A stretch of DNA of 64,000 nt from Sphingobacterium sp. LZ7M1 (GCF_024296865.1 NZ_CP101134.1:372001-436000), one strand, 5' to 3'; shown: positions 1 through 9,525, numbered from the stretch's first letter. The notes: a model not told the origin generated them from the letters alone. Numbers and translations: made by a program.

Positions 1-459
1 CACCCCGTTGCCCGTATCCGTACTTTCCATGGATTTCAGCTCTTCCCGTAGTTTGTCATTTTCATTCTGCAGTTTTGTGATGGTTTTCATGTATGCAGAA
101 ACCTGCATGTCATATTCACCGGCCAACCGTTGATAGCGTTCACTTTGCGCATCCTTTAAATCTAATAATTTCCGGGTTTCCAAAAAGATGTTATTGTCGT
201 TCAATACCACCTGTCTCAGGATATCGATGGATTTCTGCATGTCCTTCTTGGTCTTGAACAGTCCGAACACCCCAGTTTTCTTCTCCAATGACTGGTCATA
301 TTCCCCAAATCGACGGCTCCTATCGTTCAATAATTGATTCACTCGTTCCCGTTGTGCCTCAAATGTTATGGAGTCTGCCTTGACTGCCGTACTATCTTGA
401 GCGTGCAACAATTGAACAAAAAAGAGGGCAATCAGTAGCAGGAAGTTGTGTTTTTTCAT
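1..459 (-). CDS. Secreted coiled-coil protein, C-terminus cut by window edge
   Basis: The start codon is at 457-459 and the frame stays open to base 1, giving 153 residues with no stop, so the gene continues beyond the left edge. Residues 1-20 form a signal peptide (MKKHNFLLL, then a hydrophobic run, ending LLHAQ|DS). The rest is highly charged and rich in Glu, Lys, Gln and Leu. Heptad-like spacing from about residue 60 to the edge (KDMQKSIDILRQ, then TKLQNENDKLREEL) suggests a long coiled coil in the periplasm or on the cell surface. I do not recognise a family and no function is assigned. It is divergent from the lipoprotein gene that starts at 668, with 208 bases between them and no clear promoter seen. 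Confidence 0.75.
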   Translation of the reverse strand, partial: MKKHNFLLLIALFFVQLLHAQDSTAVKADSITFEAQRERVNQLLNDRSRRFGEYDQSLEKKTGVFGLFKTKKDMQKSIDILRQVVLNDNNIFLETRKLLDLKDAQSERYQRLAGEYDMQVSAYMKTITKLQNENDKLREELKSMESTDTGNGV

Positions 460-667
460 GTTTGTATGGATGATCCTTGCTTTATTTTTTTTAATCATGG
501 CTTCGTTAACAGCAATTTTACTGCCTTTTTTTGTATTGATGCTGTTTCTAGGTCTATTTATTGCCGACAATCAATAAAATCTCATTATTGTGAAAAAACA
601 TTAACCTGCTGTCGCACTTTGAGTTTTGTTATCGTATATCATAAATATAATCCAATTGTATAAACTT

Positions 668-1969
668 ATGAAATCCACAACACTAACTGTTAAAAGATGC
701 TTTTTGCTGATTTTGCCAGTCCTGCTATTTTCTCTTTTTTGGGGCTGTGACAAAATTGGCTCCGAGGGGACCTATATTGCCAAGATTCCCATCTATAAAA
801 CTTTGCGAGAAATCAGGGCAAGCAATATTAGTATCACTCAACCCCAACCAATGACTTCAACAGGAAAAATTTATCTATATAAGGATTATCTATTGGTCAA
901 TGAACCGAATAAAGGTATTCATATTTATGATAATAGCAATCCTGCAACTCCCAAACCCTTGGGTTTTCTGCCGATCCTTGGGAATTTTGATCTTGGGGTA
1001 CAAAATAACCTGCTCTATGTCGATAATATTGTCGATCTGTTGACCTTTGATATCTCTAATATCAGCAAACCCGTTTTGCTTAATCGACAAAAGGATGTGT
1101 TTGCTGTCAAATATATAGTGGACAACAAACCGGTTAATGTTTTAAGGGATGACGACCCTGTGCCCGTGGCTTACCGGGACTCGTTGGTGAGTTTCGCTGA
1201 TCATCGCGAATATAAACCTGATGGCCAGCGCTATTTGGACTATGAAAGTATAGGTAATAATTATTCCGGTTCAAATGGGAGTGGCACCAGTGGAAACACG
1301 GTTGGACAAGCAGGTTCTTTGGCTAGGTTTGCCATTGCCGAAAACTTCCTGTTTGCCATTTTTCAGGATAAAGTGAAAAACTTTGACCTTCAAAATGCCC
1401 GCGCACCAAAATTGATCAATGAAGTGAGCCTTGGTTTTGGAATCGAAACCTTGTTTCCCTACAAGAAATCTCTGTTTGTCGGTGCAAATAATGGTATGCA
1501 TATCCTAGATATCTCTAATCCGACCAGCCCTAAGGAGCTTGCTAATTATTCCCATGCCTTTGCCTGTGACCCTGTCGTTGTCAACGATGATTTTGCTTTT
1601 GTGACTTTACGAACCGGTACGATATGTAATGGAAACGTCAATGCCTTGCAAGTTGTCAATATCCGTGACCTGAGTGCACCTCAACTGGTGAAGAGCTATA
1701 ACCTGAAAAGCCCTCATGGATTGGCCCTGACCGGTGAGCATCTCTATGTATGTGAAGGTGAGTCCGGTTTGAAAAGCTTCAAGGTTACCGATGTCACGGC
1801 CATTGATAAGAACATCATGCAGAACTTGGAAAACCTGAAAAGCTTTGATGTCATTGCAGGACCAAAATCCTTGATAGTCTTGGGGCCTGAGGGTATCTGC
1901 CAATATGATTATACCAACAAAGCCAATTTGAAACAATTGAGCTGTATTTCCATTAACCTGAAAAAATAA
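668..1969 (+). CDS. LVIVD-repeat lipoprotein (beta-propeller-like)
   Basis: 433 residues. The ATG at 668 is preferred over one 42 bases upstream because it opens directly into a lipoprotein signal (MKSTTLTVKRCFLLILPVLL) ending in a lipobox Phe-Trp-Gly-Cys. The mature protein would be lipid-anchored. The body carries several repeats of the LVIVD type, with strands such as LLTFDISNISKPVLL, MHILDISNPTSPKEL and LQVVNIRDLSAPQLV. These are typical of bacterial surface proteins thought to fold like a beta-propeller. Substrate or partner is unknown. A small beta-barrel gene follows after 6 bases, so the two are probably co-transcribed and may act together at the outer membrane. There is no catalytic motif. 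Confidence 0.8.
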   Translation: MKSTTLTVKRCFLLILPVLLFSLFWGCDKIGSEGTYIAKIPIYKTLREIRASNISITQPQPMTSTGKIYLYKDYLLVNEPNKGIHIYDNSNPATPKPLGFLPILGNFDLGVQNNLLYVDNIVDLLTFDISNISKPVLLNRQKDVFAVKYIVDNKPVNVLRDDDPVPVAYRDSLVSFADHREYKPDGQRYLDYESIGNNYSGSNGSGTSGNTVGQAGSLARFAIAENFLFAIFQDKVKNFDLQNARAPKLINEVSLGFGIETLFPYKKSLFVGANNGMHILDISNPTSPKELANYSHAFACDPVVVNDDFAFVTLRTGTICNGNVNALQVVNIRDLSAPQLVKSYNLKSPHGLALTGEHLYVCEGESGLKSFKVTDVTAIDKNIMQNLENLKSFDVIAGPKSLIVLGPEGICQYDYTNKANLKQLSCISINLKK

Positions 1970-1975
1970 TTCTTT

Positions 1976-2590
1976 ATGAAGCAGCGTTTCAAATTGTTTT
2001 TGGTCCTCATTTTAGGACTGAACGGTATCCAAGTGTTAAGAGCCCAAGAGAAAAAATACATGAACCATACCGAATTTGGGGTCATGGCCTATGATATGAC
2101 ATTCCAGGAAGCCGGCATTACCGCCCAAACCTTTAATGGATACCAATTGAATCCTGATTTAGCTATCGGAGGGACTGCAGGTTTCGAAAAATATGCTGTT
2201 GATGCCATCCATACTTTTTCCTCTGTCCCGATTTCCTTGGGAGCACGATACACCTTTTTGGATCCCGGTAAGGCAAGGATAATTTCCGGATTAGATGCTG
2301 GTTACGGCTTTATTTGGGAAAATGAACCTCGACAAAAGGGCGATATCTCAGGTGGAATACGGATAGCCCCAGAATTGGGCGTCAAATTGAAACTGTCCGA
2401 AGGAACTGGTTTTATATCATTCACTTTAGGCTACCAGTACCAAGCTATAAAAGCTAAATATACCCAGCAAAAGCCACCTATTTTTGAACCCTATGTGAAT
2501 TACATCCAAGCTTATCCAATTGATGAGTATGCAGAAACCAAGAAAATGGATGCCCACAGGTTCTCCTTAAAGGTAGGATTTGGATTCTAA
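1976..2590 (+). CDS. Small outer-membrane beta-barrel protein
   Basis: 204 residues with a signal peptide (MKQRFKLFLVLILGLNG, cleavage after VLRAQ). The remainder alternates hydrophobic and polar residues in strands separated by Gly-rich turns and ends in an aromatic residue (RFSLKVGFGF), the usual C-terminal signature of an outer-membrane barrel. About eight strands fit the length, as in small OmpA/OmpW-like porin-fold proteins. No specific family was recognised. It starts 6 bases after the LVIVD lipoprotein and is followed by a strong terminator, so the two form a two-gene unit. A role as a membrane partner of that lipoprotein is inference only. Confidence 0.75.
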   Translation: MKQRFKLFLVLILGLNGIQVLRAQEKKYMNHTEFGVMAYDMTFQEAGITAQTFNGYQLNPDLAIGGTAGFEKYAVDAIHTFSSVPISLGARYTFLDPGKARIISGLDAGYGFIWENEPRQKGDISGGIRIAPELGVKLKLSEGTGFISFTLGYQYQAIKAKYTQQKPPIFEPYVNYIQAYPIDEYAETKKMDAHRFSLKVGFGF

Positions 2591-2637
2591 AACGTATTCA
2601 CGATAAAAAAATAATCCTAATAACCATAACATGGGAA

Positions 2638-2671
2638 GGGTGGCAAAGTGATTTGCTACCCTTTGTTTTTT
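2638..2671 (+). terminator. Rho-independent terminator after the barrel gene
   Basis: A 10-bp stem (GGGTGGCAAA at 2638-2647 with TTTGCTACCC at 2652-2661, one G-T pair) closes a GTGA tetraloop. It is followed by TTTGTTTTTT. It lies 47 bases after the barrel stop codon. Confidence 0.85.
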
Positions 2672-2908
2672 GTGCTTTCAAAGGGGCTATTTATTCGAGT
2701 TTTATTTAGACCTTATTCGAGGCATATTCGAGAAAACCCGGTTTGCGTTCGGAAAATTCGGAATGTGTCTCGAATGAGTCCCGAATGAGATATGGATAAA
2801 TTTCAGTATTTCTTACATGTGAAATTAACACTTAACAATTTATCGGTTAGTCGATTGCGAACAGAAAAAAACGTGGAACATTTTGTCGACCAGACTCCAT
2901 TTGAGGGT
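2662..2908. repeat. Intergenic stretch with clustered ATTCGAG motifs
   Basis: No gene is visible between 2591 and 2908. ATTCGAG occurs at 2693-2699, 2715-2721 and 2726-2732. Related inverted forms (CTCGAAT at 2769-2775, CCGAATGAG just after) follow, and TTCGG variants lie between. ATTCGAGA near 2726 and TCTCGAAT near 2768 form an 8-bp inverted repeat. The function is unknown. Confidence 0.5.
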
Positions 2909-3697
2909 CTATTTCTTTTCCAGGAACTCAACAAGTATGGTTTCATCTTGGTATAGTCCTAACAACTGGCTTGCATGGCCTTTGTTGATGGCTATTTCCA
3001 AGAAGTTGCTGATTCCGAATAAGCATAGCTTCTCGCCTTCGGCAACCTCATTGTAGTGCCAAGAGAGGTTGCTGATCGTTTCGTTTCGCTTGAAGCGTAG
3101 GATAAAATCTCGGCCCTGTTGGACTTGGTTGAAGAGGTCCTTGCTGATATTGCTGATGACATTACCAAAGGAGTCGATGAAAGTGACATGGCCCTTGATG
3201 CTGTTCTGGTTGTAGATGGGTTGAAATGTGACTTTCTGTACCGCATTGTCGATAGGGAGGCCAATATCTTGGAGTTTACCGCCATCTGCGATGTGACAGG
3301 CAGCTTTGGTCAGGATATCAGCAAGCGGGAAATGCAGATAGCGTAGATCCTGCATGATATTGATCTCGACCATTTCAGTTGGTTTGTCTTCACCGATGAT
3401 GATACTGAAGATACCGTTGTCTGCACCGACAAAGAACTGACCTTTGTAGGCCATGGCGAGGTAACGCGAGTCTTCTTGGAAGACGGTGTCGATACCGATT
3501 AAGTGTACGGTATTCTTTGGGAAGTACGGATAAGCGTTGTTGATAACGAATGCCGCATGTTGAATACTGAAAGAAGGGATATCGTGAGAAATGTCAACGA
3601 GCCTAACATTCGGCAACTGCGAAATGATACTGCCTTTGAGTGCAGCTTGATAAAAATCGCGATGACCTAAATCGGTGGTTAACGTAATTACTCCCAT
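2909..3697 (-). CDS. SAM hydroxide adenosyltransferase (SAM hydrolase family, DUF62)
   Basis: 262 residues from the ATG at 3697; a TTG four codons upstream is less likely. The N-terminus MGVITLTTDLGHRDFY and the segments VDISHDIPSFSIQHAAF, HLIGIDTVF and FVGADNGIFS are hallmarks of the S-adenosyl-L-methionine hydroxide adenosyltransferase family. Members of this family split SAM with water to adenosine and methionine; fluorinases and chlorinases are relatives. The early TDLG motif contains the Asp that contacts the SAM ribose in characterised members. The protein has no signal peptide and is cytosolic. A TAnnTTTG box lies about 60 bases upstream. It is divergent from phoH and its physiological role in Bacteroidota is unclear. 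Confidence 0.88.
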   Translation of the reverse strand: MGVITLTTDLGHRDFYQAALKGSIISQLPNVRLVDISHDIPSFSIQHAAFVINNAYPYFPKNTVHLIGIDTVFQEDSRYLAMAYKGQFFVGADNGIFSIIIGEDKPTEMVEINIMQDLRYLHFPLADILTKAACHIADGGKLQDIGLPIDNAVQKVTFQPIYNQNSIKGHVTFIDSFGNVISNISKDLFNQVQQGRDFILRFKRNETISNLSWHYNEVAEGEKLCLFGISNFLEIAINKGHASQLLGLYQDETILVEFLEKK

Positions 3698-3754
3698 AGT
3701 GTTCAGCAAGCCTGAAGCTAAAAAAATTATATTGTTATTTTGTTAAGCGAATTA

Positions 3755-3762
3755 CAAAAATA
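3755..3762 (-). promoter_or_regulatory. Putative -7 box for the SAM hydrolase gene
   Basis: TATTTTTG on the minus strand matches the Bacteroidota TAnnTTTG element. It lies 58 bases before the ATG at 3697. Confidence 0.4.
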
Positions 3763-3953
3763 GAAAAAGTAAATCGATTGCTAAATCTATTATGAATTAA
3801 TACTTGCAATTGCTTTTAATTCTGCTCAATTAGTTTGTATTTTTGATTCAAGAAAGTGTGAAAAGCGCATAATATTTTCGTTTTTTTGATATCTTTATTT
3901 GCACGCCAATCGGACAGGACGTGAAATATTCAGGAAATTAATTAGGAAACAAT

Positions 3954-4925
3954 TTGAGCGAATTAGAAATCAATTTAGATGTTGTCAATTTGGTGACATT
4001 GTGGGGAGCTCAGAATGAAAATTTTGAGTTTATAAAGAAAGCTTTTCCGAAGTTACGTCTAGTAGCGCGAGGGAGTACCTTGAAGGTTTTAGGTGAAGAA
4101 GGGGAGCGGACAAGGTTTCAACAGGTATTTGATGATATTCTAGCTCATATCAACCAATTTCAGACGCTTTCCTTGTTGGAATTGGAAAGTTTGTTAGGAT
4201 CTGTATCGAGTGTAAAACCCGTGATTGCAGAAAAGGAAGAAGGCGAACAGAAGGCTGCGGCTTTTAAAGGTGAACCAATCGTTTATGGTCCAAATGGTAT
4301 CGTGGTACGTGCTCGGACGCCTAATCAAAGGCGTATGGTGGACAGTATCAATAAGAATGACATTCTTTTTGCCATTGGTCCAGCAGGTACCGGAAAAACC
4401 TATACAGCAGTTGCCCTTGCGGTACGAGCTTTAAGGAATAAAGAAATCAAACGTATTATCCTGACCAGGCCAGCGGTGGAAGCGGGTGAAAACCTAGGTT
4501 TCTTGCCAGGCGATCTAAAAGAGAAGGTTGATCCATATCTACGTCCACTATATGATGCATTGGATGATATGATTCCAGCGGAAAAATTGAAAGGATATCT
4601 GGAGAACAGAACCATTGAAGTAGCTCCATTGGCATTTATGCGCGGAAGGACCTTGGACAATTGCTTTGTTATCCTAGATGAGGCACAGAATGCCACAGAT
4701 ATGCAGCTCAAGATGTTCTTGACGCGGATGGGGCCAACTGCCAAATTTATCGTGACAGGGGACATGACTCAGGTGGATTTACCTAAAAAAACGCAATCGG
4801 GATTAGTCAATGCCGTGAAGATTTTGGATGGGATCGAAGGGATAGATATGATTTACCTGAGCGGTTCGGATGTCGTTCGCCATAAATTGGTGAAACGTAT
4901 CTTGGAAGCTTACGGTGACATTTAA
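3954..4925 (+). CDS. phoH: PhoH-family ATPase
   Basis: 323 residues. The start codon is TTG at 3954-3956. No in-frame Met occurs near the N-terminus and AGGAAA at 3944-3949 provides a ribosome-binding site. An N-terminal region of about 100 residues precedes the P-loop domain. Walker A is GPAGTGKT (residues 142-149) and Walker B is FVILDEAQN (about 238-246). The later VTGDMTQVD segment is also typical of PhoH. PhoH proteins are cytosolic P-loop ATPases related to the N-terminal helicase domain of superfamily 1, and roles in RNA metabolism are suspected. The gene is followed by purC after 32 bases and starts an apparent run of genes through rnz. Confidence 0.93.
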   Translation: MSELEINLDVVNLVTLWGAQNENFEFIKKAFPKLRLVARGSTLKVLGEEGERTRFQQVFDDILAHINQFQTLSLLELESLLGSVSSVKPVIAEKEEGEQKAAAFKGEPIVYGPNGIVVRARTPNQRRMVDSINKNDILFAIGPAGTGKTYTAVALAVRALRNKEIKRIILTRPAVEAGENLGFLPGDLKEKVDPYLRPLYDALDDMIPAEKLKGYLENRTIEVAPLAFMRGRTLDNCFVILDEAQNATDMQLKMFLTRMGPTAKFIVTGDMTQVDLPKKTQSGLVNAVKILDGIEGIDMIYLSGSDVVRHKLVKRILEAYGDI

Positions 4926-4957
4926 GATTAAATTAACGCGTTTCAGACGCACACACA

Positions 4958-5908
4958 ATGAATAATACAATAAAAGAAACAAATTTTAACTTCAAGGGAC
5001 AGACAGCATTTTATAGAGGAAAAGTAAGAGATGTGTACAGCATCGGGTCGGACTACCTGGTGATGGTGGCTTCAGACCGAATTTCTGCTTTTGATGTGGT
5101 ATTGCCAAAGCCTATTCCTTTTAAAGGTCAGGTTTTGAACCAAATTGCATCCAAATTTCTGTCTGCCACAGCTGATATCCTTCCAAATTGGGTGGCATCC
5201 GTTCCAGACCCAAATGTTACAATAGGAAAGAAATGTGAACCTTTCAAGGTTGAAATGGTGATCCGTGGATATGTTTCAGGACATCTTTGGAGAACCTACC
5301 GCGATGGTGGAAGGGTGCTGTGTGGGGTGGAGCTTCCTGAAGGATTAAAAGAGAACGATAAATTACCTACTCCAATCATTACCCCATCGACAAAAGCAGA
5401 TGTGGGCCATGATGAGGATATTTCCAGAGCGGATATTATTGCTAGAGGCATTGTGTCAGAAGAGGATTATTCGCAATTGGAGAAGTATGCCCATGCTTTA
5501 TATCAGCGGGGAACTGAGATTGCTGCCGAACGAGGCTTGATCTTGGTGGATACCAAATATGAGTTTGGGAAGAAAGATGGACAGATCTATTTGATCGACG
5601 AAATCCATACGCCTGATTCTTCCCGTTATTTTTATGCAGAAGGCTATGAGGAGCGTCAGGAAAAGGCGGAACCGCAGAAACAGCTCTCGAAAGAATTTGT
5701 GAGGCAATGGTTGATCGAAAATGGATTCCAAGGAAAAGAAGGACAAAAAGTACCTGAAATGACCGAAGAAATTGTTAAATCCATTTCTGAGCGCTATATT
5801 GAGCTTTACGAACACATTACAGGGGAGAAGTTTCATTATCCGGAAGAAGGCCATGTCCTGGAGCGGGTAGAAAAGAATGTAGCGAAAGCCTTGGAAGAAC
5901 TGATTTAA
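4958..5908 (+). CDS. purC: Phosphoribosylaminoimidazole-succinocarboxamide synthase
   Basis: 316 residues. SAICAR synthase ligates aspartate to CAIR with ATP in purine biosynthesis. The N-terminal [12 protein letters not shown] (glycine-rich nucleotide loop), [41 protein letters not shown] and [13 protein letters not shown] are diagnostic. At 316 residues it is the long form, as in yeast, rather than the roughly 240-residue enterobacterial form. It lies between phoH and a STAS-domain gene, away from other pur genes in this window. The start is supported by the conserved N-terminus. Confidence 0.97.
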   Translation: MNNTIKETNFNFKGQTAFYRGKVRDVYSIGSDYLVMVASDRISAFDVVLPKPIPFKGQVLNQIASKFLSATADILPNWVASVPDPNVTIGKKCEPFKVEMVIRGYVSGHLWRTYRDGGRVLCGVELPEGLKENDKLPTPIITPSTKADVGHDEDISRADIIARGIVSEEDYSQLEKYAHALYQRGTEIAAERGLILVDTKYEFGKKDGQIYLIDEIHTPDSSRYFYAEGYEERQEKAEPQKQLSKEFVRQWLIENGFQGKEGQKVPEMTEEIVKSISERYIELYEHITGEKFHYPEEGHVLERVEKNVAKALEELI

Positions 5909-5938
5909 GGATAAACACAACTAATTATTTATAGACAG

Positions 5939-6316
5939 ATGAAATTTACGGTAGACAAATACGATCGATATGTTGTAATAGAGCCTCTTCAAGAGAGGTT
6001 GGACGGAGAAACTGCCGCAAGTTTAAAAGGCGAGTTTATGTTGCGCAATACAGGTGGGCAACGCAATATTGTATTGGACATGAACAATGTGAAATCCACT
6101 GATGAGACAGGGATTCGCACAGGTCTATTGGCTCGTCGTCTATGTAAATCACTAGGGGGGCTATTTATCTTGACAAATCTAAATGAGGAGATCTTGACTT
6201 ACATCAAATCTTTGGGATTGGATAAATATCTGATCATTACCAAGAACATTGAGAAAGCCAAGGACCTGATCTTTGGGAATGAAATCCGATTAGATTTAAA
6301 AGAAGAGCAAGAGTAA
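5939..6316 (+). CDS. STAS-domain protein (anti-sigma factor antagonist-like)
   Basis: 125 residues covering one STAS domain: beta strand FTVDKYDRYVVIEP, then LDGETAASLKGEF, then the core strand NIVLDMNNVKSTDETGI. In RsbV and SpoIIAA the loop at this point is D-S-S/T-G and its serine is phosphorylated by the cognate anti-sigma kinase. Here the loop reads D55-E56-T57-G58, so Glu stands in the first serine position, although Thr57 remains. No kinase or sigma factor gene is near. The gene ends one base before the rnz ATG (TAATATG), so translational coupling with rnz is likely. A partner-switch role is inferred from the fold only. Confidence 0.82.
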   Translation: MKFTVDKYDRYVVIEPLQERLDGETAASLKGEFMLRNTGGQRNIVLDMNNVKSTDETGIRTGLLARRLCKSLGGLFILTNLNEEILTYIKSLGLDKYLIITKNIEKAKDLIFGNEIRLDLKEEQE

Positions 6317-6317
6317 T

Positions 6318-7232
6318 ATGTTACGATTTGAGGTATTAATATTAGGAAACAGTTCGGCGACACCCATGTTCGAGCGTCATCCTACATCTCAAGTAGTAAA
6401 TTATAATGAGCAATTGTTCTTGATTGACTGTGGAGAGGGCACCCAGATGCAACTCTCTAAGTATGGGATCAAGAGCAATCGCATCGATCACATCTTTATT
6501 AGCCATCTGCATGGTGATCATTACCTAGGACTTGTTGGCCTGGTATCATCCATGCACCTGGTTGGTAGGAAGGCTGATCTCCATATCTACGGTCCTGCCC
6601 CGTTGCAGGAAATCCTAGAGTTACATTTTAAATATTCTGAAACGGTAATCCGTTATAATATCATCTTCCATCAGACCAATCCGGATCAAGAGGAGGTAAT
6701 ATTTGAGTCGAGGATGTTGACGGTCAGGTCCTTTCCATTGATCCACCGAATATCCTGCACGGGATTTCGATTTGATGAAGGCAAACGGGCAGCAGCCTTA
6801 CGGGCGGATAAAGTGGAGGAGTTAAAGATACCCAAAGTATATTTTGCAGCGCTGAAAAAAGGGATCGATTATGTCGATCCACAGGGAAAGGTCTATGCCG
6901 CAAATGAATTGACCTTGCCGCCTCCAGAATCTAGGAGCTATGCCTATTGCTCGGATACCGTAAGGCATCCGATTTACCTGCGTTCAATAGAAGGAGCTGA
7001 TCTATTGTACCATGAGAGCACCTTTTTGCATGAAATGGTAGACCGTGCCAAAGAGACCTTCCATACTACTTCCTTGGAAGCAGCAGAAATTGCAAAGGAA
7101 GCACATGTAAAGAAGCTTTTACTTGGCCATTATTCAGCGAGATACAGGACTTTGCAGCCATTATTGGAGGAAGCGCAGCAGGTTTTTCCAAATACCGAAC
7201 TGTCAGTGGAAGGGAAATGGTTTTTAGTTTAG
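6318..7232 (+). CDS. rnz: Ribonuclease Z
   Basis: 304 residues. This is the metallo-beta-lactamase-fold endonuclease that removes the 3' trailer from tRNA precursors. The zinc-binding motif HLHGDH occupies residues 63-68 inside FISHLHGDHYLGL. LIDCGEGTQMQL precedes it, and SDTVRHPIYL and LLLGHYSARY supply later metal ligands. HESTFLHE and TFHTTSLEAAEIA are typical of the RNase Z C-terminal half. The length matches bacterial tRNase Z (about 300 residues). It is coupled to the upstream STAS gene, and hisC follows after 55 bases behind its own promoter-like box. Confidence 0.96.
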   Translation: MLRFEVLILGNSSATPMFERHPTSQVVNYNEQLFLIDCGEGTQMQLSKYGIKSNRIDHIFISHLHGDHYLGLVGLVSSMHLVGRKADLHIYGPAPLQEILELHFKYSETVIRYNIIFHQTNPDQEEVIFESRMLTVRSFPLIHRISCTGFRFDEGKRAAALRADKVEELKIPKVYFAALKKGIDYVDPQGKVYAANELTLPPPESRSYAYCSDTVRHPIYLRSIEGADLLYHESTFLHEMVDRAKETFHTTSLEAAEIAKEAHVKKLLLGHYSARYRTLQPLLEEAQQVFPNTELSVEGKWFLV

Positions 7233-7242
7233 TGATTTTGTT

Positions 7243-7250
7243 TATTTTTG
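7243..7250 (+). promoter_or_regulatory. Putative -7 box of the his operon
   Basis: TATTTTTG matches TAnnTTTG and lies 37 bases before the hisC ATG, just downstream of the rnz stop codon. This suggests the his genes have their own promoter. Confidence 0.4.
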
Positions 7251-7287
7251 GCCATATTTACAGCTCGAAAAAATTTAGACTACTACA

Positions 7288-8340
7288 ATGTCATTCAACT
7301 TAACCGCACTTCTTCGAGATAACATCAAGAACCTTGTGCCCTATTCTTCGGCGCGAGATGAATTTAAGGGAGAAGCATCTGTTTTTTTAGATGCCAATGA
7401 GAACTCTTTTGGCTCTCCACTTCCACATGATTACAACCGTTATCCGGATCCCCTGCAACATCAACTTAAGGGTAAGCTATCCAAGATCAAGGGTGTGCCT
7501 GCGGAAAATATTTTCTTGGGCAACGGTTCTGATGAGGCCATTGATATTTTATACCGAGCATTCTGTACCCCTAAAATAGATAATGTGATCTTGGTCCCTC
7601 CAACCTATGGGATGTATGAGGTTTCCGCCAATATCAATGATGTTGAAACACGGAAAGTCAATTTGACCAAGGATTTTCAGCTTGACCTTGACGGGATTGC
7701 TGAAGCAATCGATATGCATACCAAGATGATCTTTGTGTGCTCGCCAAACAATCCTACCGGAAACAGCATCGATCCATTGGATATAGAAACACTTTTAGTG
7801 AACTTCTCTGGTTTAGTAGTCGTGGACGAGGCCTATATCAATTATTCAAAGCAGAAGTCCTTTACCCATTCTTTGCCTGAGTTTCCTAATCTGGTCATCC
7901 TGCAGACCCTTTCAAAGGCCTGGGGCTTGGCCGCTTTACGCTTAGGCTTAGCATTTGCAAGTAAGGAAATCATTGAGGTTTTCAACAAGATCAAACCGCC
8001 TTACAATATCAACCAAGCTACTCAAGACTTAGTATTGGAGGCTTTAGAGAATGTTGAGGTAGTCAACAAATGGATTAAGACGACTGTTGCCGAAAGGGAA
8101 GAACTGTCCAAGAAATTGGAGGCTTTTCAACAGGTTGAGCATATTACACCTTCAGATGCCAACTTTATCTTGGTAAAGCTGGAGCGACCAAAAGAATTAT
8201 ATGGGCACTTGGTGGGACGTGGCATTATCGTTCGCGACCGATCCAAAGTAGCCTTATGTGAAGGTTGTCTGCGCATTACCATTGGAACAAAACTTGAAAA
8301 CGAAAAATTATTAGAAGAGATCCAACAATTTTATAAATAA
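7288..8340 (+). CDS. hisC: Histidinol-phosphate aminotransferase
   Basis: 350 residues, a fold-type I PLP enzyme of histidine biosynthesis that converts imidazole acetol phosphate and glutamate to histidinol phosphate. Visible signatures are LDANENSFGS near residue 35, NRYPDP, FLGNGSDEAID, SPNNPTGNSI, VVVDEAYINYS and QTLSKAWGLAALRLG with the PLP lysine at residue 210. The C-terminal VRDRSKVALCEGCLRITIG is the phosphate-binding end. It is the first gene of a tight six-gene his cluster; hisB follows after 6 bases. hisG and hisD, which normally precede hisC in Bacteroidota operons, are absent; rnz is upstream instead. Confidence 0.97.
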   Translation: MSFNLTALLRDNIKNLVPYSSARDEFKGEASVFLDANENSFGSPLPHDYNRYPDPLQHQLKGKLSKIKGVPAENIFLGNGSDEAIDILYRAFCTPKIDNVILVPPTYGMYEVSANINDVETRKVNLTKDFQLDLDGIAEAIDMHTKMIFVCSPNNPTGNSIDPLDIETLLVNFSGLVVVDEAYINYSKQKSFTHSLPEFPNLVILQTLSKAWGLAALRLGLAFASKEIIEVFNKIKPPYNINQATQDLVLEALENVEVVNKWIKTTVAEREELSKKLEAFQQVEHITPSDANFILVKLERPKELYGHLVGRGIIVRDRSKVALCEGCLRITIGTKLENEKLLEEIQQFYK

Positions 8341-8346
8341 GTAAGC

Positions 8347-9486
8347 ATGGCAGATCAATTAAAAAGAATACTGTTTATCGATAGAGATGGAACTTTAATT
8401 TTAGAGCCTGAGGATGAGCAGATTGATTCCTTTGCAAAGTTGAAGTTTTATCCAGGGGCTTTGCAGTACTTGCCTAAAATTGCAAAAGAACTTGATTTTG
8501 AGTTGGTGTTGGTAAGTAATCAGGATGGTTTGGGAACTTCCTCGCACCCTGAAGAGAACTTTTGGCCGGTCCATCAATTTGTTGTGGATACCTTTTCAGG
8601 TGAAGGAGTGACTTTTGTTAAAGAACATATTGACAAAACATTTCCACATGAGAATGCGGAGACCCGTAAGCCAGGAATTGGAATGTTAAAGGAATATTTT
8701 GACGAAGCGAAATACGACTTGGCGAATTCTTTCGTCATCGGAGACCGCGTCAATGATGTGAAATTAGCACAAAACCTTGCCGCTAAGGCTATTTGGTTAA
8801 GGAATAACGACGAATTGGGCATGCATGAGAATGTTGCCATTTCGGAGGATTGCATTGCATTGGAAACCAGCGAATGGAAAGCTATCTATGAGTTCTTGAA
8901 ATTGGGAAGCCGTACCGGTGAGCACCATCGTAAGACCAATGAAACGGATATCTATATTAAATTGAACTTGGACGGAAGTGGGAAATCCGATATTGAAACG
9001 GGCCTTCCATTTTTCGATCATATGTTGGATCAATTAGCGCGTCATGGTGCATTGGATCTAACGATCAAAGCTAAAGGTGATTTACATATCGATGAGCACC
9101 ATACCATCGAAGATACAGGAATTGCCTTGGGTGAAATCTTTTTGGACGTGTTGGGGAATAAGCGCGGAATTGAACGTTATGCCTATACTCTTCCAATGGA
9201 TGATTGCTTAGCACAAGTAGCTATCGATTTTGGAGGAAGGAATTGGATTGTTTGGGATGCAGAATTCAAACGCGAGAAAATTGGAGATATGCCAACCGAG
9301 ATGTTTTTCCATTTCTTCAAGTCCTTTTCAGATGCGTCAAAATCGAACCTGAACATTCAGGCGACTGGCGACAATGAGCACCATAAAATAGAGGCCATCT
9401 TCAAGGCTTTTGCGAAAACCATTAAAAAAGCGGTACGAAGAGATGTTGATAATATGCAACTTCCAAGTACAAAAGGTCTTCTTTAA
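8347..9486 (+). CDS. hisB: Bifunctional histidinol-phosphatase / imidazoleglycerol-phosphate dehydratase
   Basis: 379 residues, a fusion like that of E. coli HisB. The N-terminal half (about 1-165) is a HAD phosphatase with the nucleophile motif FIDRDGT (Asp12 and Asp14), LVSNQDGLG and [13 protein letters not shown]. The C-terminal half (about 185-379) is imidazoleglycerol-phosphate dehydratase with [28 protein letters not shown] and a second metal motif [16 protein letters not shown]. Together they carry out the dehydration before HisC and the dephosphorylation after it. The gene starts 6 bases after hisC and hisH follows after 39 bases. Confidence 0.97.
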   Translation: MADQLKRILFIDRDGTLILEPEDEQIDSFAKLKFYPGALQYLPKIAKELDFELVLVSNQDGLGTSSHPEENFWPVHQFVVDTFSGEGVTFVKEHIDKTFPHENAETRKPGIGMLKEYFDEAKYDLANSFVIGDRVNDVKLAQNLAAKAIWLRNNDELGMHENVAISEDCIALETSEWKAIYEFLKLGSRTGEHHRKTNETDIYIKLNLDGSGKSDIETGLPFFDHMLDQLARHGALDLTIKAKGDLHIDEHHTIEDTGIALGEIFLDVLGNKRGIERYAYTLPMDDCLAQVAIDFGGRNWIVWDAEFKREKIGDMPTEMFFHFFKSFSDASKSNLNIQATGDNEHHKIEAIFKAFAKTIKKAVRRDVDNMQLPSTKGLL

Positions 9487-9525
9487 AAACGAAATGGGAT
9501 TTAAGGGGTTATATATAAAGGAATT

